From assembly GCF_016599715.1 (NCBI RefSeq), contig NZ_CP067019.1, positions 1,054,001 through 1,118,000 of the forward strand: a stretch of 64,000 nt of DNA. The letters are read 5' to 3'. Position numbers and translations under genes: made by a program. This document shows positions 34,275-43,056 of the stretch, one piece after another. The notes under the pieces were generated by a model. That model searched no databases, was not told the origin of the DNA, and saw only the letters and a program-made list of their open reading frames with translations. This DNA is from Acinetobacter sp. CS-2 (GTDB lineage: Bacteria > Pseudomonadota > Gammaproteobacteria > Pseudomonadales > Moraxellaceae). Each line of letters begins with the position of its first letter. Position 1 is the stretch's first letter.

Positions 34275-34470
34275 GCACACATTTAGTTACCATGTCGAGC
34301 AGCACCTAGAAATGCTCGATCATTGCTTGATTAACCAGGAAGGAATCTTGCTTAGTTCGACAAAGCCAATGACATTATTTCAGCAATAAATATCATAAAT
34401 TTATGTTTTATAAGTGAAAATAACTGACATTTCTTGCGACATGATTGCTTGATTGTCCAGGAGTAAAATC

Positions 34471-34584
34471 ATGCTTAGATTACTGATGTGTTTATTCGGC
34501 GTACATGGTGCGACTGAAATCGATTACACGATTGATGATGAAGAAATCAAGGTGTGTCGGGATTGTTTGAAAGAAGTTAAATAG
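34471..34584 (+). CDS. Small late-leader protein, 37 aa
   Basis: ATG 34471 follows CCAGGAGTAAAATC. The product is a hydrophobic start (MLRLLMCLFGVHG), then an acidic part with a CRDC pair. A perfect TGTCAC-TTCG-GTGACA hairpin (34589-34605) follows. Function unknown. Confidence 0.5.
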   Translation: MLRLLMCLFGVHGATEIDYTIDDEEIKVCRDCLKEVK

Positions 34585-34632
34585 ACCCTTGTCACTTCGG
34601 TGACATTTGCCGAACGTATTACGGCACACAAG

Positions 34633-34670
34633 ACCCCACGTGTACTAGGTCATGGTGGGGTTTTTCTTTT
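34633..34670 (+). terminator. Rho-independent terminator
   Basis: ACCCCAC pairs with GTGGGGT and is followed by TTTTCTTTTC. It stands in the late leader between two small genes. Confidence 0.65.
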
Positions 34671-34686
34671 CTTATTGGTGGCACCT

Positions 34687-34860
34687 ATGACAGACAAAGT
34701 ACAAGCGAAACAAGACTTAGAATTTTGCAGTGCTGAGCTGTCTAAGTATCAGAATCTCAGTAGATCGGGATTGACGCGGTCAGAGATGCTAACGATTGAC
34801 GGCATCATGATTAAGCTGAAAGAGCGTATTAAGAATTTACGTGAAGCGTTGTATGCGTGA
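34687..34860 (+). CDS. Hypothetical phage protein, 57 aa
   Basis: I start this at ATG 34687, just past the terminator; the upstream part of the frame would run through the hairpin. The product (MTDKVQAKQDLEFCSAELSKYQ...) is a charged two-helix protein. It overlaps the next gene by 8 nt. Function unknown. Confidence 0.5.
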   Translation: MTDKVQAKQDLEFCSAELSKYQNLSRSGLTRSEMLTIDGIMIKLKERIKNLREALYA

Positions 34861-35128
34861 TGCAAAAAGATTGGCAGCAGTTAGAAAGTTGCCATGCATA
34901 CGATGCGGTAATCCAGATAGTCAGGCAGCGCATTCAAATAGTGCCAAGCATGGTAAGGGTAGATCGATTAAAGCCAGTGATGAGTTTACGGTGCCATTGT
35001 GTCATTCCTGCCATAGTGCATTTGACCAGTATCGATTGGGTACCAGGGCAGAAAGTGAAGCCATGTTTGAGAAGTGGTTGGTGAGAGTTGATCGGATGTT
35101 GAATCAAACAGACAAAGAGATTTTTTAA
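34853..35128 (+). CDS. HNH/Ref-like small zinc nuclease
   Basis: Start is at ATG 34853 (an ATG at 34841 is also possible). The 91-residue protein has CIRCGNPDSQAAHSNSAKHGKG and VPLCHSCHSAFDQY, a CxxC...CxxC zinc frame around a central His pair, as in phage HNH and Ref-type recombination nucleases. It lies between Q and NinB, in a nin-like region. Confidence 0.65.
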   Translation: MRDAKRLAAVRKLPCIRCGNPDSQAAHSNSAKHGKGRSIKASDEFTVPLCHSCHSAFDQYRLGTRAESEAMFEKWLVRVDRMLNQTDKEIF

Positions 35129-35130
35129 CT

Positions 35131-35152
35131 GAGCCGTGTGGCTCTTTTTTTT
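35131..35152 (+). terminator. Rho-independent terminator
   Basis: GAGCC pairs with GGCTC around GTGT and is followed by eight T. Confidence 0.7.
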
Positions 35153-35163
35153 GTGAGAAGAAA

Positions 35164-35526
35164 ATGTCAAACGAAAAGCAGATTGAACAAGAAATTCAAT
35201 CTAAAAACTTAAATGCACCACGTTTAACGCCTGATCTTATTGATAGCGTTATTGTTGATAAATATTTCTTTACAGCTGCAAATGCACAATGGGGTGCTGA
35301 TCCAAATACAACAGCCTTGATTGGGATGCATAAGCAACTAGAGACATTAACTTTCTGTGTTTTGATTTTAAAGAATGGTTTCACGGTTACGGGTGAGTCT
35401 GCATGTGCAAGTCCTGAAAATTTTGATGCTGAAATTGGTAAAAAAATTGCGTATGAGAATGCGCGAAGCAAAATTTGGCAACTTGAAGGCTATTTATTGA
35501 AAGAAAAGCTATATCAAGCACAATAA
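35164..35526 (+). CDS. Phage Gp49-like protein
   Basis: This 120-residue protein matches the N4 Gp49/Sf6 gene 66 family: VDKYFFTAANAQ near residue 32, then LETLTFCVLILKNGFTVTGESACASPENFDAEIGKKIAYENARSKIWQLEGYLL. Members occur widely in siphophages and their function is unknown. Confidence 0.7.
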   Translation: MSNEKQIEQEIQSKNLNAPRLTPDLIDSVIVDKYFFTAANAQWGADPNTTALIGMHKQLETLTFCVLILKNGFTVTGESACASPENFDAEIGKKIAYENARSKIWQLEGYLLKEKLYQAQ

Positions 35527-35543
35527 TTAAAGAGGGATAGGAA

Positions 35544-36032
35544 ATGCAAAAAGCCGTGTTTCCTATCCAATCACATGCAGACATCACCAAAGCCATTAAC
35601 TATATGCACACCAATTACACTCAGGCAGTTGAGAGTGGTAAGCCTTTACGTGTGGTGATAGATCAGAAACAGGATGACCGGTCGGCAGCTCAAAACAGAT
35701 TATATTGGATGTGGTTAGGTCAGATCGAGAAGAAGAACGGTACACATAAAGATCAACTGCATTTTGAGTTTAAGAAAAAGTTTCTGATTTTTATTTATCG
35801 CCGGGATGATCAAGAGTTTGCCGAGACATGCAAAGCGATCGCAATGCTCAAGCAGAATGAGTGTGAAGAATATCGAGTGATTGCAGAGCAGGTGATCAGA
35901 CTTTGTAGTACCACTAAATTAAGTGTTAAGCAGATGACTGAGTATTTGAATTGTGTACATGATTTTACTGTCACGCAATTAGGTATTCATTTGACTGTGC
36001 CTGATGATTTGATGTGGGTGACAAATGAGTAA
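35544..36032 (+). CDS. NinB/Orf-type recombination mediator
   Basis: This 162-residue protein has the NinB pattern LRVVIDQKQDDRSAAQNRLYWMWLGQIEKKNGTHKDQLHFEFKKKFL. NinB (lambda Orf) binds ssDNA and helps phage recombination in place of RecFOR. It overlaps the next gene by 8 nt. Confidence 0.8.
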   Translation: MQKAVFPIQSHADITKAINYMHTNYTQAVESGKPLRVVIDQKQDDRSAAQNRLYWMWLGQIEKKNGTHKDQLHFEFKKKFLIFIYRRDDQEFAETCKAIAMLKQNECEEYRVIAEQVIRLCSTTKLSVKQMTEYLNCVHDFTVTQLGIHLTVPDDLMWVTNE

Positions 36033-37263
36033 AGATATAAACACTTGCACTCCTATAAAAAGGGTTGCAACCGTTGATTTAATTCCTTATGCAAACAACA
36101 GCCGGGTTCATAGTGATGAGCAGGTGAACCAGATTGCCGCATCTATTAAAGAGTTTGGCTTTTTAAATCCGATCATCATTGATGGTGACAATGGCATTAT
36201 TGCAGGGCATGGTCGAGTCATGGCTGCGAATAAACTAGGCATTAAAGAATTGCCATGCGTTGATGCTAGTCACTTAACAGAAGCGCAAAAGAAAGCGTAT
36301 GTGATTGCAGACAACAAGATCGCCTTAAATTCTGATTGGGATAACGATTTACTTCGCGTTGAGCTTGAGGGCTTACAAGAGCTTGATTTTGATCTATCAC
36401 TTACAGGGTTTAATGAAGATGAACTTGGTGATTTATTGAATGTGGAGTTGCTGCCCGAATACGAAGAAGATGCAGATGGCGAGGTAATCGAGCCACCCGC
36501 AGAGCCAAAAACAAAAGAGGGTGATGTTTGGATTTTAGGAAAGCATCGCCTGATGTGTGGTGATAGCACGAGCATTGATGCTTTGGAAAAACTATGTAAT
36601 GACCAGCTTGTTGACATGTGGCTAACCGACCCGCCATATAACGTGGCTTACGAAGGAAAAACAAAGGATGCATTAACAATCAAAAATGACTCGATGGGCG
36701 ATGATGATTTTCGTCAGTTCCTTAGAGATTGTTATGTCGCTGCTGATGCTGTCATGAAACCAGGTGCGGCTTTTTATATCTGGCACGCAGACTTGGAGGG
36801 TTACAATTTTCGTGGCGCAGCGAAAGATGCAAACTGGAAAGTTCGCCAATGTCTTATTTGGAAAAAATCAACTCTAGTTATGGGGCGCCAAGATTATCAC
36901 TGGAAGCACGAACCTTGTCTTTACGGGTGGAAAGATGGCGCTGGTCACCTATGGGCATCTGATAGAAAACAAACAACTATACTGGAATTTGATAAGCCGA
37001 GTAGAAATGGCGAACACCCAACCATGAAGCCTGTCGATCTTTTTTCATATTGTTTACTGAATAACACAAAGGGTGGCGACATTGTTTTGGATAGTTTCGG
37101 TGGGTCTGGAACAACCATAATCGCTTGTGAAAAAGATGGGCGTGTGGGCTACCTTATGGAACTCGACCCGAAATACTGTGACGTTATCATTAACCGATGG
37201 CAGACCCTAACAGGCAAAGAAGCCACACTTGAAAGCACAGGGGATAAATTTAATGATCTCTAA
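36025..37263 (+). CDS. ParB-like nuclease domain fused to a DNA adenine/cytosine methyltransferase
   Basis: This 412-residue protein has two domains. Residues 12-100 form a ParB/Srx-like domain (LIPYANNSRVHSDEQVNQIAASIKEFGFLNPIII, GHGRVMAANKLG). Residues 165-400 form an N4/N6 DNA methyltransferase with TDPPYN near residue 201 and DSFGGSGTT near 355. The DPPY type methylates exocyclic amino groups. The fusion is common in phages, where it may protect DNA against restriction. No partner restriction enzyme is seen. Confidence 0.85.
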   Translation: MSKDINTCTPIKRVATVDLIPYANNSRVHSDEQVNQIAASIKEFGFLNPIIIDGDNGIIAGHGRVMAANKLGIKELPCVDASHLTEAQKKAYVIADNKIALNSDWDNDLLRVELEGLQELDFDLSLTGFNEDELGDLLNVELLPEYEEDADGEVIEPPAEPKTKEGDVWILGKHRLMCGDSTSIDALEKLCNDQLVDMWLTDPPYNVAYEGKTKDALTIKNDSMGDDDFRQFLRDCYVAADAVMKPGAAFYIWHADLEGYNFRGAAKDANWKVRQCLIWKKSTLVMGRQDYHWKHEPCLYGWKDGAGHLWASDRKQTTILEFDKPSRNGEHPTMKPVDLFSYCLLNNTKGGDIVLDSFGGSGTTIIACEKDGRVGYLMELDPKYCDVIINRWQTLTGKEATLESTGDKFNDL

Positions 37264-37474
37264 TTATAAACTTTCAAAACCGTGCAAGGTGTGCGGCTGT
37301 GAGTACCAATTCCAGTCTCGCGCATCATGTGTTGAGTGTCATAAAGCAAAAAGCAAATCGTACTACCAAAAAAACAAAGAGAAATGTCGATCTCTTGTTA
37401 AGGCTTGGGTTGGGAAAAACAAAGAATACTGCAAGCAATACCGCAGAGCATATTATGAGGTTAATGGGGCATGA
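37253..37474 (+). CDS. Small zinc-finger protein, 73 aa
   Basis: ATG 37253 overlaps the methyltransferase stop by 11 nt. The sequence CKVCGCEYQFQSRASCVECHKAKSKSYYQKNKEK has a CxxC...CxxC frame with a basic tail, an HNH-associated or DNA-binding finger. The stop lies 1 nt before the next ATG. Confidence 0.55.
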   Translation: MISNYKLSKPCKVCGCEYQFQSRASCVECHKAKSKSYYQKNKEKCRSLVKAWVGKNKEYCKQYRRAYYEVNGA

Positions 37475-37475
37475 T

Positions 37476-37814
37476 ATGACCGCAAAACATGAGCCAACCA
37501 CTGAAACCCGACTACAAGTTAAAACACTGGCAAGTGTTGGCACACCGCAAGACCAAATCGCTATTGTTGTTGGTATTACAAAAAACACACTACTTAAGCA
37601 TTATCGAAAAGAGCTTGATGCAGCAATGACGATGGCTAACGCAAAGGTGGCGCAATCATTATTTCAGCAAGCAACAGCAGGGAATACCTCAGCCGCTATT
37701 TTTTGGCTTAAATGTCGTGCAGGATGGGTTGATAAGCAATCCGTTGAGCACTCAGGCAAATTGGAAATTGAATCACTTTCAAGTTTGATGGATGAGCTAA
37801 GCAAAGAAGATTAA
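37476..37814 (+). CDS. Terminase small subunit-like protein
   Basis: Start is ATG 37476; the much longer frame upstream overlaps the zinc-finger gene. The 112-residue product has an N-terminal helix-turn-helix (LASVGTPQDQIAIVVGITKNTLLKHY) and a conserved LFQQATAGNTSAAIFWLKCRAGWVDK, the pattern of phage TerS proteins. It is just ahead of TerL. Confidence 0.7.
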   Translation: MTAKHEPTTETRLQVKTLASVGTPQDQIAIVVGITKNTLLKHYRKELDAAMTMANAKVAQSLFQQATAGNTSAAIFWLKCRAGWVDKQSVEHSGKLEIESLSSLMDELSKED

Positions 37815-37826
37815 TAAGGAGGGCAT

Positions 37827-39320
37827 ATGCTTAAACCTGAGCATAGAGCAAAACTTATTGATCAGCATTGGCGGCTAAATAATCTCTACCAAATTACCGA
37901 CAAGAACGGCAAGCAAGTCAAGTTTAAAATGACACTTGAGCAGCTTGAGTATTTTGAAAATGAGTGGTCGAGAAACATCATCCTAAAAGCGCGTCAGCTC
38001 GGTTTTACGACTGAGATGTGCATCATTCAATTGGATGCTGCACTATTCATGTCGGATAAGTGTGCCTTGATTGCACATACCCTGCATGATGCTAAACGCC
38101 TATTCCGTGAAAAGGTTAAATATGCTTATGAGAAGCTGCCACATCCATTGCGCGCAGCCAATCCATTAAGCATTGAAACCAAAGAGGAGCTTGTATTCTC
38201 TAAAGGCGGATCGGTCACAGTTAGTACATCATTCCGTGGTGGAACGCTAAAGCGATTACATATATCTGAGTTCGGTAAGATCTGTGCTAAATACCCAGAT
38301 AAAGCTCGTGAGATTGTCACTGGTGCTTTTGAAGCGGTTGGTTTAGGCGGAAAGATTACCCTTGAATCTACAGCTGAGGGTAAGTCGGGTTATTTCTATG
38401 ACTATTGCCATACTGCTGAGAAGTTGCAACTGCAAGGCAGAACACTTGGCATTCTGGACTGGAAATTCTTTTTCTTCTCATGGTGGAAAAACCAAGACTA
38501 TTCACTCCCTGTAATAACAGAAATTCCACAGCGCTTAAAAGATTACTTTTCTGAGCTAAAAGCTAAATACAACATACATACCACGCCAGAGCAGCAGCAA
38601 TGGTACTGGCAGAAAGAGAAAACGCTTGGTGAGGACATTAAGCGCGAATATCCATCCATCCCATCGGAAGCCTTTGCCCAATCTGTAGAGGGTGCTTACT
38701 ACAAGAAGCAATTCAAATTCTTGTATGAGAATGGTCGTATTGGTGAATTACCTGATAACTCACATTTGGATGTGATGACCTTTTGGGATTTGGGTGTATC
38801 GGATTCTATGGTGATCTGGTTCGTTCGTAAGATCGGTGATGATCGTTATCAAGTGATTGATTACTACGAAAACTCAGGTGAAGGGATGCGTCATTACTTC
38901 AAAGTCTTGAAAGATCGTGGTTACAACTACTCAGCGCACTACGCTCCACACGACATCCAAAACCGCTCACTTATGAATGATGGTAAATCTCGTCTTGATA
39001 TTGCCAAAGAAGGTTATGACATTGATGGGGCGATATATTCAGTGCGCTTTCAGGTGGTTCCTAATATTGGAATCATGGACGGCATTGAATTGGCTCGTGA
39101 AATTCTACCTCGATGCGAGTTTGATGAAACCAAGTGTGCAGAAGGTATTTCTCATTTGGAAAACTATCGCAAAGAGTGGGATGACAAGCGTGGTTGCTGG
39201 AAAGATAAGCCATTGCATGACCACACATCGCATGGCGCGGATGGGTTTAGATATTTTGCTGTGGCGATGAATAAAATCCCACAAGTCACACACATCGATA
39301 TACCAATGTTTGGATTTTAA
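37827..39320 (+). CDS. Terminase large subunit
   Basis: This 497-residue packaging motor has an ATPase domain (adenine-binding Q motif, atypical Walker A KARQLGFTT near residue 53, Walker B LKRLHISEFGK near residue 140). An RNase-H-like nuclease follows, with the Asp in VMTFWDLGVSD near residue 318. AGGAGGGC precedes ATG 37827. It would cut concatemers and pump DNA into the prohead through the portal encoded next. Confidence 0.9.
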   Translation: MLKPEHRAKLIDQHWRLNNLYQITDKNGKQVKFKMTLEQLEYFENEWSRNIILKARQLGFTTEMCIIQLDAALFMSDKCALIAHTLHDAKRLFREKVKYAYEKLPHPLRAANPLSIETKEELVFSKGGSVTVSTSFRGGTLKRLHISEFGKICAKYPDKAREIVTGAFEAVGLGGKITLESTAEGKSGYFYDYCHTAEKLQLQGRTLGILDWKFFFFSWWKNQDYSLPVITEIPQRLKDYFSELKAKYNIHTTPEQQQWYWQKEKTLGEDIKREYPSIPSEAFAQSVEGAYYKKQFKFLYENGRIGELPDNSHLDVMTFWDLGVSDSMVIWFVRKIGDDRYQVIDYYENSGEGMRHYFKVLKDRGYNYSAHYAPHDIQNRSLMNDGKSRLDIAKEGYDIDGAIYSVRFQVVPNIGIMDGIELAREILPRCEFDETKCAEGISHLENYRKEWDDKRGCWKDKPLHDHTSHGADGFRYFAVAMNKIPQVTHIDIPMFGF

Positions 39321-39322
39321 TT

Positions 39323-40741
39323 ATGAGTATTACAAACACCCATGCTGACTATGATAAGCACATTAAGACTTGGAATAAGTTGGACGATGTTTGTGATGGT
39401 CAGGAAGTTATTAAGGGAAAAGGTGAGGCATATTTGCCAAAGCCTGCTTTATTCACTTCAAAGAATGATCCTAAAGGATCGGATCGATATAAAGAATATT
39501 TAATGCGCGCTATCTTCCCTGGTGTGACCAGCCGAACTTTGGCAAGTCATATCGGTTTGGCCTTTGGTAAAACCCCGGTATTTAATCGGCCAGATGATCT
39601 GGAATATCTGGACCGGAATGCCGATGGTGCGGGGCGTTCTATTTACCAGGTATCACAGCGTGCAATGCGGCTGATTAATCGCAATTATCGCTGTGGTGTG
39701 TATGTAGATCATCCTAATGTAGAACCAAGCCGAAACCGGGCAGAAGATAAGACCAAAGGTGCTTATCCGATGATTCATATCATCAAAGCTGCTGCGGTTG
39801 AAGATTGGGATTACATCATTGTTGGCAATCAAAAAAAGCTGAGCTATGTCAAAATTCATGAAACGGTTAAAGAGCGTGATGGATTTAGCTTGTCCACCAT
39901 TGAACAGTATCGATTGCTATGGTTGAAAGTGGTAGACGGTCGCTTTGTTTATGTGGTTGAAGTCCATAAGAAGAATGAGAAAGGTGACTGGTATTTAGAT
40001 CAGACATCAACTCCGACTGATTATGACGGCAATACATGGGATTACATTCCATTCACTTTCTGTGGTGCTATCGACAACTCAGAAGAAATTGACACAGCAC
40101 CTTTGTATGAACTGGCCGAGATTGAACTTTCATATTACCGGAGTTCTGCTGATGTAGAGGAATCTGCATTTATTGTAGGACAACCTACATTGTGCTTTCC
40201 AAATATCACGCCAGAACAGTACGCGATGGTGAAAGAGTCGGGTGCCAGTGTTGGTAGTCGCACCGGTATCCCAACGGATGGTAAGTTTATCCAGGCGGAT
40301 GAAAACGGTTTGGCATATAAGCGTATGCAAGACAAGTGGGACCAGATGAAAGAACTGGGTGCCCGGCTGATTGAGGTTGGGTCTGCCAATAAAACGGCTG
40401 AGCAGGCCGGGAATGAAAACTCTATTCAGCATTCAGTCTTGTCGCTGGTGGCAGCTAACATTTCAGAAGCGATGACCATGGCCCTGCGCTGGTGTGCAAA
40501 GTTTGCCTTACCAAATCATGATCTTAAAGTGGATGAGCTGAGCTTTACGATTGCTCAGGACTTCAATAAGCCGAAATATGATTCAACACGCTCTAAATTG
40601 ATTTATGAAGCCTGCCTTGCTGGTGAGTTGCCGATGTATGTTTGGTATCACTACGAGCAGACAGGTACTTTCCCTGAAGATAAATGGGAAGATATCGTGA
40701 AGAAAATTGAAAAGCGGAATGATGGCACTGTGGATGCATAA
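39323..40741 (+). CDS. Portal protein (DUF4055 type)
   Basis: This 472-residue protein directly behind TerL matches DUF4055, a portal family in siphophages and podophages. Helpful parts are KGKGEAYLPKPALFTSKNDP near residue 31, RAIFPGVTSRTLASHIGLAFGK near residue 62 and ENSIQHSVLSLVAANISEAMTMALRWCAKF near residue 370, the last being crown/stem helices. It forms the DNA-entry ring. Confidence 0.8.
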   Translation: MSITNTHADYDKHIKTWNKLDDVCDGQEVIKGKGEAYLPKPALFTSKNDPKGSDRYKEYLMRAIFPGVTSRTLASHIGLAFGKTPVFNRPDDLEYLDRNADGAGRSIYQVSQRAMRLINRNYRCGVYVDHPNVEPSRNRAEDKTKGAYPMIHIIKAAAVEDWDYIIVGNQKKLSYVKIHETVKERDGFSLSTIEQYRLLWLKVVDGRFVYVVEVHKKNEKGDWYLDQTSTPTDYDGNTWDYIPFTFCGAIDNSEEIDTAPLYELAEIELSYYRSSADVEESAFIVGQPTLCFPNITPEQYAMVKESGASVGSRTGIPTDGKFIQADENGLAYKRMQDKWDQMKELGARLIEVGSANKTAEQAGNENSIQHSVLSLVAANISEAMTMALRWCAKFALPNHDLKVDELSFTIAQDFNKPKYDSTRSKLIYEACLAGELPMYVWYHYEQTGTFPEDKWEDIVKKIEKRNDGTVDA

Positions 40742-40743
40742 AT

Positions 40744-41862
40744 ATGAACACATCAGCGCAAAAAGCCTTACTTGATGCGCTGACTCAACATCAGGCATAT
40801 CTATATCGGGCATCCTCACAGAATGTAAATGATCTGATCAAAGTTTTTGACAAGTTGTCGAATGAGCAGCTCCTTAAATTTGGTGATTTACTCGAGAACT
40901 TAACTGAATCAGAACGCAAAGCCTTACAAGGTCTCAACTTTTCAAGCAAAGCTAAGGCCAGTCGTAATATTGAGGAAATCAAAGCCACTTTAAACGAGTG
41001 GTTTTCTTCATTAAATACCCAGATGTCAGAGATATTTGAACAGTCTGCTATTGCCTTGGCTGTATATGAGGCTAGTTATACCATTGCGCTAATGGGCGAA
41101 ACGCTTCAGGTTGATGGTGAAAAGCTATATCAGAAAGCCAAAAAGATGCCTTTCTCTGGCGGTCAGCTGGTTGATTACCTGTTTGCTGATATCGCGGAAA
41201 ATTTACGCAAGAAAGTGGAATACGTCATTCGTGATGGTATTTCACAAGGCCAGACTAATCAGCAGATTATTAATCGAATTAAGGGGCGAAAGTCACTTGA
41301 TTATAAAGATGGATTGCTCCAGTCAGAACGTTATGTCATTGAGCGCCAGGTAAGAACAGCCAGGAGCCATGTATCGAATACATCGTATTTACAGACCTAC
41401 GAAGCTCTTGGATTTACACATATTAAATTCGTCAGTGTGCTTGATGGGCGTAGTAGTTTTACGTGTGCAAACCTAGATCAAACCATGTGGAAGATTGATG
41501 ATCCCAAAATTAGAAGACCTCCACTTCATCCAAATTGCAGATCGACGCTGATTGGTGTTGATGCTGATGGAAATCTGGGTGGGGTGCGTCCATTTGTGGC
41601 GGACGAGCGGAAAATCAAGAATATCCCCAAAGATGAGCGTGATGGCATCATTGGTCAGGTCGAGGCGAATACTAAATTTTCAGATTGGTTTAAGGATCAG
41701 GGTGATGATTTTCAGCGCAATTGGTTGGGGAGCACACGCTTTGAGCTATATAAAAAATCAGACTTTCCAATTGATAAATTTGTTGATCCAATTGGGCGAA
41801 AATACACGCTTGATGAGTTGCGAAAAATGGACAAAAAAACCTTTGAAAACTTAGGTTTATGA
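40744..41862 (+). CDS. MuF-like minor head protein
   Basis: This 372-residue protein has the MuF/SPP1 gp7 domain, with RQVRTARSHVSNTSYLQTYEALGFTHIKFVSVLDGRSSFTCANLDQTMWKIDDP...PPLHPNCRST near residue 200-265. Such proteins enter the head near the portal. The C-terminus ends LDELRKMDKKTFENLGL. A second, diverged copy of this end is found after the HNH gene, so the last residues were probably replaced when that element arrived. Confidence 0.85.
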   Translation: MNTSAQKALLDALTQHQAYLYRASSQNVNDLIKVFDKLSNEQLLKFGDLLENLTESERKALQGLNFSSKAKASRNIEEIKATLNEWFSSLNTQMSEIFEQSAIALAVYEASYTIALMGETLQVDGEKLYQKAKKMPFSGGQLVDYLFADIAENLRKKVEYVIRDGISQGQTNQQIINRIKGRKSLDYKDGLLQSERYVIERQVRTARSHVSNTSYLQTYEALGFTHIKFVSVLDGRSSFTCANLDQTMWKIDDPKIRRPPLHPNCRSTLIGVDADGNLGGVRPFVADERKIKNIPKDERDGIIGQVEANTKFSDWFKDQGDDFQRNWLGSTRFELYKKSDFPIDKFVDPIGRKYTLDELRKMDKKTFENLGL

Positions 41863-41870
41863 TGTTTCTG

Positions 41871-41925
41871 TGGTATAATTTTTAGACAAAACAAAACCCC
41901 AAAAGACGGCTATCTTAAGGGGTTT
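41871..41925 (+). promoter_or_regulatory. Extended -10 promoter and 5' hairpin of the HNH gene
   Basis: TGGTATAAT (41871-41879) is an extended -10 box. Starting 14 nt later, AAACCCC (41894-41900) pairs with GGGGTTT (41919-41925), enclosing a second AAGA/TCTT step. The hairpin would sit at the 5' end of the mRNA, before a GGAGATAATGTC ribosome-binding site. It resembles the leader at 47289-47339. Confidence 0.6.
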
Positions 41926-41958
41926 CTGATCACAACTTATCTACTTGGAGATAATGTC

Positions 41959-42846
41959 ATGACTGATTCGAATTGTACTTGCAAAACTTGTGGTTCGCAA
42001 TTTAAACCAGTGAAAGGTAAGCGTAATATTTACTGTGGAATGCCTTGCTATCGTGTTGCACAAAAGCGCGGTGATTATATTGGTTCAAAAGGTACTACTA
42101 GAAAGCATCAATGTGCACATTGCAATGCCGATGTTTTAGGTAAATCTAAAAGTAGTAGGCGTAATGGGGCTTTGTCCGAGAATATATTTTGCAACCGTAT
42201 TTGTTACGATGCTTTCAAGGCAGACTTGAAAAACAAGGTTTTAAGAAGATGTGCAGGTTGTGATAATGAGATTAGTCGTGCACATGGTCATGGGACTAAT
42301 GCGAAATATTGCTCTAATGATTGCAAACTAAATCATAAGAAATCAAAAGATCGGCACTGTATTTCTTGCGGTGTGTGGTTTAGCTCGCTGAAATGGAATA
42401 ATACAATTGGGCGTTTGGTTGCTGATAATTTCAGAAAAACATGCTCTGAAGAGTGTTATATAAACCAAATCAAAACAAACCAAGAGCGAAAAGACAAAAT
42501 AAGCCAAGCCTTTCAGGGTGCAAAACACCCTAATTGGCAAGGTGGCTCGTCTTACATGGAAGCCAATAAGTTTAGAGGCTCTAATTGGCAGGTGATACGC
42601 CAGAAAATTATAAAAAGAGATGATTTTAAGTGTATTCAATGCGGTTTAACCCGTGAGCAACACTATGAAAAATATGGGCGTGACTTATCTGTAAACCATA
42701 TCAAGCCATTCCATCAATTTGGTGGGAAAAATGAGCTGGCAAACAAACTAAGTAATTTGGAAACGCTCTGCGATTCATGTCACACAAAGACTGATTGGCA
42801 GTATCGAAAATCGAATTCGATTCAACAAATTCTGTGTTTTGCGTGA
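41959..42846 (+). CDS. HNH homing endonuclease with zinc fingers
   Basis: This 295-residue protein carries several CxxC fingers in its first 170 residues (CKTCGSQF, CAHCNADVLG, CAGCDNEIS, CISCGVWF). A C-terminal HNH domain has CIQCGLTREQHYEKYGRDLSVNHIKPFHQFGG and NLETLCDSCHTKTDW, with the general-base His and metal His in place. It has its own promoter and sits between head genes where it interrupts operon order, as free-standing homing nucleases do. Confidence 0.8.
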   Translation: MTDSNCTCKTCGSQFKPVKGKRNIYCGMPCYRVAQKRGDYIGSKGTTRKHQCAHCNADVLGKSKSSRRNGALSENIFCNRICYDAFKADLKNKVLRRCAGCDNEISRAHGHGTNAKYCSNDCKLNHKKSKDRHCISCGVWFSSLKWNNTIGRLVADNFRKTCSEECYINQIKTNQERKDKISQAFQGAKHPNWQGGSSYMEANKFRGSNWQVIRQKIIKRDDFKCIQCGLTREQHYEKYGRDLSVNHIKPFHQFGGKNELANKLSNLETLCDSCHTKTDWQYRKSNSIQQILCFA

Positions 42847-42892
42847 GCTTAAGGCTTTGGATGAAAAGACGTTTGAGGTGGTGGGGTTATGA
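42839..42892 (+). pseudogene. Second copy of the MuF gene 3' end
   Basis: Immediately overlapping the HNH stop, an open frame reads LRELKALDEKTFEVVGL then TGA. It aligns without gaps with the MuF C-terminus LDELRKMDKKTFENLGL (10 of 17 identical). It has no start. It is the displaced original 3' end, left when the HNH element with its own MuF end came in. Confidence 0.7.
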
Positions 42893-42901
42893 AGGTGAAG
42901 T

Positions 42902-42997
42902 ATGACTGATGTAATGGGTGCGGTATATCTTTGGCTTTTTATTATTGTTGCTGTGGTTTTTTCAATTGGTTTTGCATGTGGAACTTATTTCATATGA
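42902..42997 (+). CDS. Single-helix membrane peptide, 31 aa
   Basis: ATG 42902 follows GAAGGTGAAG. The peptide is almost all one transmembrane helix (VYLWLFIIVAVVFSIGFA). Its TGA overlaps the next small ORF (42994-43056). Function unknown. Confidence 0.45.
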   Translation: MTDVMGAVYLWLFIIVAVVFSIGFACGTYFI

Positions 42998-43056
42998 CTA
43001 TATCTGAACAGCAAATCATTAATGACTTAATTTTAAAGGCTTGGACTAAGAAATGA
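42994..43056 (+). CDS. Possible 20-aa coupled peptide
   Basis: ATG overlaps the preceding stop and its TGA overlaps the ATG at 43053. The coupling is good but the peptide (MTISEQQIINDLILKAWTKK) is very short. It may only carry translation to the next gene. Confidence 0.3.
   Translation: MTISEQQIINDLILKAWTKK

Noticed and set aside
34123..34389. 88-codon ORF
   Set aside because: It overlaps the tRNA-Arg gene and the 19-bp repeats and has no ribosome-binding site.
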